A stretch of 64,000 bases of DNA from Variovorax sp. 679 (GTDB taxonomy: Bacteria; Pseudomonadota; Gammaproteobacteria; Burkholderiales; Burkholderiaceae_C): positions 1 to 64,000 of the forward strand of contig NZ_RXFS01000007.1 of NCBI RefSeq assembly GCF_003952185.1, in the 5' to 3' direction. Made by a program: the position numbers and the translations under genes. The notes below the pieces were generated by a model. It ran no database searches and was not told where the DNA came from. It saw only the letters and a program-made list of their open reading frames with translations. Within the stretch, counting starts at the first letter, position 1; the number at the start of each line of letters is the position of its first letter. Below, piece after piece: positions 60,285 through 64,000 of the stretch.

Positions 60285-61478
60285 ATGATGACCAAGGCTC
60301 CCGCACCGCCATCGACCGCGCACCTCGCGCTGCCGTTCTTCGACGACGTGCATCGCGCGCTCGCCGACGGGCTGCTGCCCTGGGCTGCGGCGCAGGAAGT
60401 CGATGAGCGCGACGACCGCGCCGCCTGCCGCGACTGGGTCCAGCGCCTCGGCGCCGGCGGGTGGCTGCGCTATTGCGTGCCTGGCACGTCCGGCGGCGCG
60501 CTGGAACGGCTCGACTCGCGCGCCCTCGTGCTGCTGCGCGAGACGCTGGCATTTCACTCGCCGCTCGCGGACTTCGCGTTCGCGATGCAGGGCCTGGGCA
60601 GCGGGGCGATCACGCTCGCAGGCACGCCCGAACAGCACGCGAACTACCTGACGGCCGTGGCCAAGGGCAGCAAGATCGCGGCGTTCGCACTCAGCGAGCC
60701 CGAGGCTGGCTCCGATGTTGGCGCGATGGCCATGCGCGCCGAGGAAACCGCCGACGGCTGGAAGCTCAACGGCGAGAAGACCTGGATCAGCAACGGCGGC
60801 ATCGCCGATTTCTACTGCGTGTTCGCGAAGACCGACCCTGCAGGCGGCACGCGCGGCATCACGGCATTCATCGTCGACGCGACGACGCCCGGCCTCGACA
60901 CCTCCGCGCACATCGACGTGATGGCGCCGCATCCTCTCGCCACGCTGCGCTTCGAGAACTGCGTCGTGCCGCGCACGGCGCAGCTCGGCGAGCTCAACGG
61001 CGGCTTCAAGCTCGCGATGCGCACGCTCGACATCTTCCGCGCCTCGGTGGCAGCAGCCGCACTCGGCATGGGGCGTCGCGCGCTGACGGAAGCGATCGCG
61101 CATTCGAAGAAGCGCCGCATGTTCGGCCAGACGCTCGCTGACTTCCAGCTCACCCAGGCCAAGCTCGGCGAGATGGCCGCGCTGATCGACAGCGCTGCGC
61201 TGCTCACCTACCGCGCGGCATGGATGCGCGACGACGCCGAACAGCGCGGTGCACCTGCGGTGGGCGATGTGTCGGCCGCTGCAGCCATGGCCAAGATGTG
61301 CGCCACCGAGAACGCAAGCCGCGTGATCGACATGGCGCTGCAGATGCACGGCGGCCTCGGCGTGAAGGTTGGCACGAAGGTTGAAAGCCTCTACCGCGAC
61401 ATCCGCTCGCTGCGCATCTACGAGGGCGCGACGGAAGTTCAACAACTGATCATCGGCAAATCCGTTCTGCGGGGATAA
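60285..61478 (+). CDS. Acyl-CoA dehydrogenase
   Basis: A 397-residue FAD acyl-CoA dehydrogenase. [59 protein letters not shown], and [10 protein letters not shown] are family motifs, and the catalytic Glu is in [10 protein letters not shown]. Starts ATG 60285 or 60288 have GGAG upstream. It probably dehydrogenates a ring or ring-cleaved CoA thioester in the same pathway. Length and domains are normal. Confidence 0.9.
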   Translation: MMTKAPAPPSTAHLALPFFDDVHRALADGLLPWAAAQEVDERDDRAACRDWVQRLGAGGWLRYCVPGTSGGALERLDSRALVLLRETLAFHSPLADFAFAMQGLGSGAITLAGTPEQHANYLTAVAKGSKIAAFALSEPEAGSDVGAMAMRAEETADGWKLNGEKTWISNGGIADFYCVFAKTDPAGGTRGITAFIVDATTPGLDTSAHIDVMAPHPLATLRFENCVVPRTAQLGELNGGFKLAMRTLDIFRASVAAAALGMGRRALTEAIAHSKKRRMFGQTLADFQLTQAKLGEMAALIDSAALLTYRAAWMRDDAEQRGAPAVGDVSAAAAMAKMCATENASRVIDMALQMHGGLGVKVGTKVESLYRDIRSLRIYEGATEVQQLIIGKSVLRG

Positions 61479-61483
61479 ACACC

Positions 61484-63106
61484 GTGTCTGCCCAAGTCGA
61501 CCGCTTCGTTCACGACCGCCTGCCGCCTGCGGCGCAGCTGCCCGTCTTTCGCTACGACCTGCCCGAGCTGAGGTTGCCCGACCAGCTGAACCTGGTCGAG
61601 GAACTGCTCGACAAGGCAGCGGCGAAAGGATTCGGCGACAAGCCGATGCTGCGCTCGCCGCAGGGCACGCTGACGTACGCGCAGGCGGCCGTCGAGGTCA
61701 ATCGCATCGCGCAGGTGCTGACGGAGGACCTCGGGCTGGTGCCGGGCAACCGGGTGCTGCTGCGCGGCGGCAACTCGGTGGCCATGGCGCTGTCGTGGCT
61801 CGCGGTGGTGAAGGCCGGGCTGATCGCGGTGGCGACGATGCCGCTGCTGCGCGCAAAGGAACTGGGCGACATCATCGAGAAGGCGCAGCCCGTGGCCGCG
61901 CTGTGCGACGGGCGCCTGCTCGACGAACTGGCGATCGCGCAGCGGGAGCATCCGGTGCTTGCCACGGTGATCGCATTCAACAAGCCCGACGCGGAAGACT
62001 CACTCTCCGCGCGTGCGGCGAAGAAGAGCGGTGTGTTCAGGGCCTGCCCCACGGCTTCCGACGATGTCGCGCTGCTGGCCTTCACCTCGGGCACCACTGG
62101 CAAGCCGAAGGCGCCCGTCACCACGCACCGCGACGTGCTCGCGATGTGCGAGACATGGCCGCGCCACGTGCTGCGCGCGCGCAGCGACGACATCGTGGTG
62201 GGATCGCCGCCGCTGGCCTTCACCTTCGGGCTGGGTGGGCTGCTGGTGTTTCCAATGTGGGCGGGGGCGTCAGTCTATTTTCCCGATGCTCCGTTCACGC
62301 CCGAGGGGCTGGTGAAGCTCATCAACGAGGTCGGCGCGACCATCTGCTACACGGCACCCACCTTCTATCGCCAGATGGCGCCGTTCGTGAAGCAGCACGG
62401 CATGCCCGGTCTGCGCATCAGCGTGAGCGCCGGCGAGGCCTTGCCCGACGCCACGCGCCAGCTGTGGAAGGAGGCTTCCGGCATCGAGATGCTCGACGGC
62501 ATCGGCGGCACCGAGGTGTTCCACATCTACATCTCGGCGGCGGGCGACGAGGTGCGCCGGGGTGCGGTCGGCAAGGCAGTGCCCGGCTTCATCGCGAAGG
62601 TGGTCGACAGCGAAGGCAACGAAGTGCCGCGCGGCACGGTCGGCAAGCTCGCGCTGCAGGGGCCGGTGGGCTGCCGGTATCTGGACGATCCGCGCCAGGC
62701 CGACTACGTGAAGAATGGCTGGAACTACCCGGGCGATTCGTTCGTACAGGACGACGATGGCTACTTCTTCTACCAGGCGCGTGCCGACGACATGATCATC
62801 ACGGCCGGCTACAACGTCGGCGGGCCGGAGGTGGAGGATGCACTGCTCAAGCACCCGGCCGTGGCCGAGTGCGGCGTGATCGGCAAACCCGATGCCGAGC
62901 GGGGCATGATCGTGAAGGCGTTCTGCGTCCTCAAACCGGGCAACGAGGGCGATGCAGCCCTCGTGAAGGCACTGCAGGACCATGTGAAGGCGACCATCGC
63001 GCCATTCAAATACCCGCGGGAGATCGAGTTCGTGCCGGTACTGCCGCGCACCGAAACCGGCAAGCTCCAGAGATTCAAACTGAGACAACTCAACACGACA
63101 TCATGA
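61484..63106 (+). CDS. Aryl-CoA ligase, benzoate/2-aminobenzoate type
   Basis: A 540-residue ANL ligase that forms aromatic acyl-CoA. ATP loop TSGTTGKPKAPVTTHRD, then FTFGLGGLLVFPMWAGA, GEALPDATRQLW, GIGGTEVFHIYISA, and the adenylate loop YNVGGPEVEDALLKHPAVAE; catalytic Lys in PRTETGKLQRFK. This matches the benzoate-CoA ligase subgroup rather than long-chain ligases. GTG 61484 is the start, after GGGGATAA. It would activate the substrate (2-aminobenzoate, salicylate or similar) for the monooxygenase at 56398. ATGA overlap with the Rid gene. Confidence 0.88.
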   Translation: MSAQVDRFVHDRLPPAAQLPVFRYDLPELRLPDQLNLVEELLDKAAAKGFGDKPMLRSPQGTLTYAQAAVEVNRIAQVLTEDLGLVPGNRVLLRGGNSVAMALSWLAVVKAGLIAVATMPLLRAKELGDIIEKAQPVAALCDGRLLDELAIAQREHPVLATVIAFNKPDAEDSLSARAAKKSGVFRACPTASDDVALLAFTSGTTGKPKAPVTTHRDVLAMCETWPRHVLRARSDDIVVGSPPLAFTFGLGGLLVFPMWAGASVYFPDAPFTPEGLVKLINEVGATICYTAPTFYRQMAPFVKQHGMPGLRISVSAGEALPDATRQLWKEASGIEMLDGIGGTEVFHIYISAAGDEVRRGAVGKAVPGFIAKVVDSEGNEVPRGTVGKLALQGPVGCRYLDDPRQADYVKNGWNYPGDSFVQDDDGYFFYQARADDMIITAGYNVGGPEVEDALLKHPAVAECGVIGKPDAERGMIVKAFCVLKPGNEGDAALVKALQDHVKATIAPFKYPREIEFVPVLPRTETGKLQRFKLRQLNTTS

Positions 63107-63501
63107 TCAACAAACTCCTGCAGCCCGAAGGCTGGTTGCCTCCCAAGGGCTATGCGAACGGCGTTGCCGCTCGTGGAACGATGCTGTTCATCGGCGGCCA
63201 GATCGGCTGGAATGCACAGCAGCAATTCGAGTCGGACGACTTCATCGACCAATGCGGCCTGGCTCTGCGCAACATCGCCGAGGTGCTGCGCGCGGGCGGC
63301 GCGGGCCCCGAGCACATGGTGCGCATGACCTGGTACGTGACGGATCGCGATGAATACAGCCGCCGGCTCGCCGAGCTCGGCCCTGTCTACCGCGATGCAA
63401 TGGGCCGCAACTTCCCGGCCATGACATGCGTGCAGGTGGCGGCGCTGGTGGAGCACCGCGCCAAGGTCGAGATCGAGGTGACGGCGGTCATTCCGGACTG
63501 A
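63103..63501 (+). CDS. Rid-family protein lacking the catalytic arginine
   Basis: A 132-residue YjgF/YER057c/UK114 (Rid) protein. It has VAARGTMLFIGGQIGWNAQQ, GGAGPEHMVRMTWYVTDRDE, and FPAMTCVQVAALVEHRAKVE. Enzymatic RidA carries Arg in the motif PARSCVEV; here the corresponding residue is Met107 (PAMTCVQV). So classical imine deaminase activity is doubtful, and it belongs to the arginine-less Rid subfamilies. Position in an amino-aromatic-CoA operon still suggests handling an enamine or binding an intermediate. It is last in the operon. Confidence 0.88.
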   Translation: MINKLLQPEGWLPPKGYANGVAARGTMLFIGGQIGWNAQQQFESDDFIDQCGLALRNIAEVLRAGGAGPEHMVRMTWYVTDRDEYSRRLAELGPVYRDAMGRNFPAMTCVQVAALVEHRAKVEIEVTAVIPD

Positions 63502-63532
63502 TCGCAGCGGCTCGTTTCAGCGCCGCAAATGA

Positions 63533-63564
63533 AAATGCCCTCATTACGAGGGCATTTCTTTTTT
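63533..63564 (+). terminator. Intrinsic terminator of the aromatic-CoA operon
   Basis: AAATGCCCTC (63533-63542), five bases, then GAGGGCATTT (63548-63557), followed by C and T6. A perfect 10-bp stem with a T tract 32 bases after the Rid stop. Confidence 0.92.
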
Positions 63565-63583
63565 ACGAATTTATTGGGCAAAG

Positions 63584-63616
63584 AAAAAGGCCCTTTGAAA
63601 TTCAAAGGGCCTTTTT
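63584..63616. terminator. Bidirectional terminator between operon and tRNA
   Basis: A perfect 33-base palindrome with a one-base centre: 16-base arms 63584-63599 and 63601-63616, starting A5 and ending T5. It ends 3 bases downstream of the tRNA, read on the minus strand, so it should stop both rplQ-tRNA transcripts and readthrough from the left. Confidence 0.92.
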
Positions 63617-63619
63617 AAT

Positions 63620-63696
<77 letters not shown>

Positions 63697-63714
63697 GCAG
63701 ACTTAGATTATAGC

Positions 63715-64000
63715 TTATTCAGCAGCGTTTTGCTCGGCTGCGTCTTCTTTAATTTCAGGACGGTCAACCAGTTCGACGAGCGCCATCGGAGCGTTGTCGC
63801 CCACGCGGAAACCCATCTTCAGGATGCGGGTGTAGCCCCCCGGACGCGCTGCAAAACGCGGGCCGAGTTCGCCGAAGAGCTTGACGACGCTGTCGCGGCT
63901 GCGCAGGCGGTCGAAGGCCAGGCGCTTGTTGGCCAGCGTGGGCTTCTTGGCGAGCGTGATCATCGGCTCGATGACGCGGCGCAGTTCCTTGGCCTTGGGG
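63715..64000 (-). CDS. rplQ: 50S ribosomal protein L17, partial
   Basis: The C-terminal 94 codons and stop of ribosomal protein L17; the 5' part is cut by the window edge. The readable protein continues [20 protein letters not shown], then [20 protein letters not shown] and [20 protein letters not shown]. The tail is acidic ([13 protein letters not shown]). It is the last gene of the rpsM-rpsK-rpsD-rpoA-rplQ alpha operon (established order). It is followed at 18 bases by tRNA-fMet. Confidence 0.97.
   Translation of the reverse strand, partial: PKAKELRRVIEPMITLAKKPTLANKRLAFDRLRSRDSVVKLFGELGPRFAARPGGYTRILKMGFRVGDNAPMALVELVDRPEIKEDAAEQNAAE

Overview
The window looks like a chromosomal stretch of a metabolically versatile, GC-rich betaproteobacterium of the order Burkholderiales, most likely Comamonadaceae and Variovorax-like. 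This is inferred from the very GC-rich third codon positions, three stand-alone Bug/TctC receptors, paired aromatic-acid CoA ligases with Liv-type transporters, a DUF1840 protein beside cfa, and a family of about 100-bp intergenic repeats. No rRNA, CRISPR array, transposase or prophage was seen. One tRNA (initiator tRNA-fMet) and the 3' part of rplQ lie at the right edge.

Layout. 42-3795: a VOC protein, an orphan Bug receptor, a B3-like metallo-hydrolase and an SDR pair. 3910-5455: a hipBA toxin-antitoxin module with palindromes over its promoter. 5540-15519: a Crp/Fnr regulator divergent from an acyl-CoA ligase, livGHMKF and a PaaK-like ligase. 15510-26044: a membrane protein, then a nine-gene minus-strand operon: pxpA, biotin carrier, biotin carboxylase, pxpB, pxpC, TorT-like binding protein, sugar-type ABC ATPase and permease, and gabT. 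A divergent LysR gene follows. I read this operon as a lactam uptake and ring-opening pathway ending in an aminotransferase. 27332-31567: a second Bug receptor with a strong terminator, and a two-gene envelope operon of unknown role. 31580-35092: a PQQ alcohol dehydrogenase with C-terminal cytochrome c, divergent from a GAF/Fis regulator that lacks an AAA+ domain. 35108-36900: AraC regulator and SDR. 36920-41448: xylose-type ABC operon ending in its own ROK repressor gene, with a clear operator upstream.

41500-48360 is less ordinary. It holds a small gene behind a highly structured leader, a stress-type four-helix protein, a NarL-type response regulator, and a 650-bp gene-free stretch. That stretch has a DnaA box, a GC cluster, TAC/TAG trinucleotide repeats and an AT-rich segment, the arrangement of a bacterial origin unwinding element, yet no dnaA is nearby. 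After a cupin and an aldehyde dehydrogenase comes a patch with lower third-position GC. It carries a lipoprotein that appears to join a TolB amino-terminal region to a TolA-type C-terminal domain, and a small gene that looks frameshifted.

48365-54545: TPP-dependent E1 alpha and beta genes without E2 or E3, a MarR regulator, two paralogous SDRs, a LysR regulator and a third Bug receptor. 54664-56267: DUF1840 and cfa. 56398-63501: an aerobic CoA-thioester aromatic pathway (fused flavin monooxygenase/OYE-type reductase, MarR, enoyl-CoA hydratase, acyl-CoA dehydrogenase, aryl-CoA ligase, Rid protein). It fits 2-aminobenzoate or salicylate degradation, and its first gene appears to be made from a nearly leaderless transcript. 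Two terminators, tRNA-fMet and rplQ close the window.
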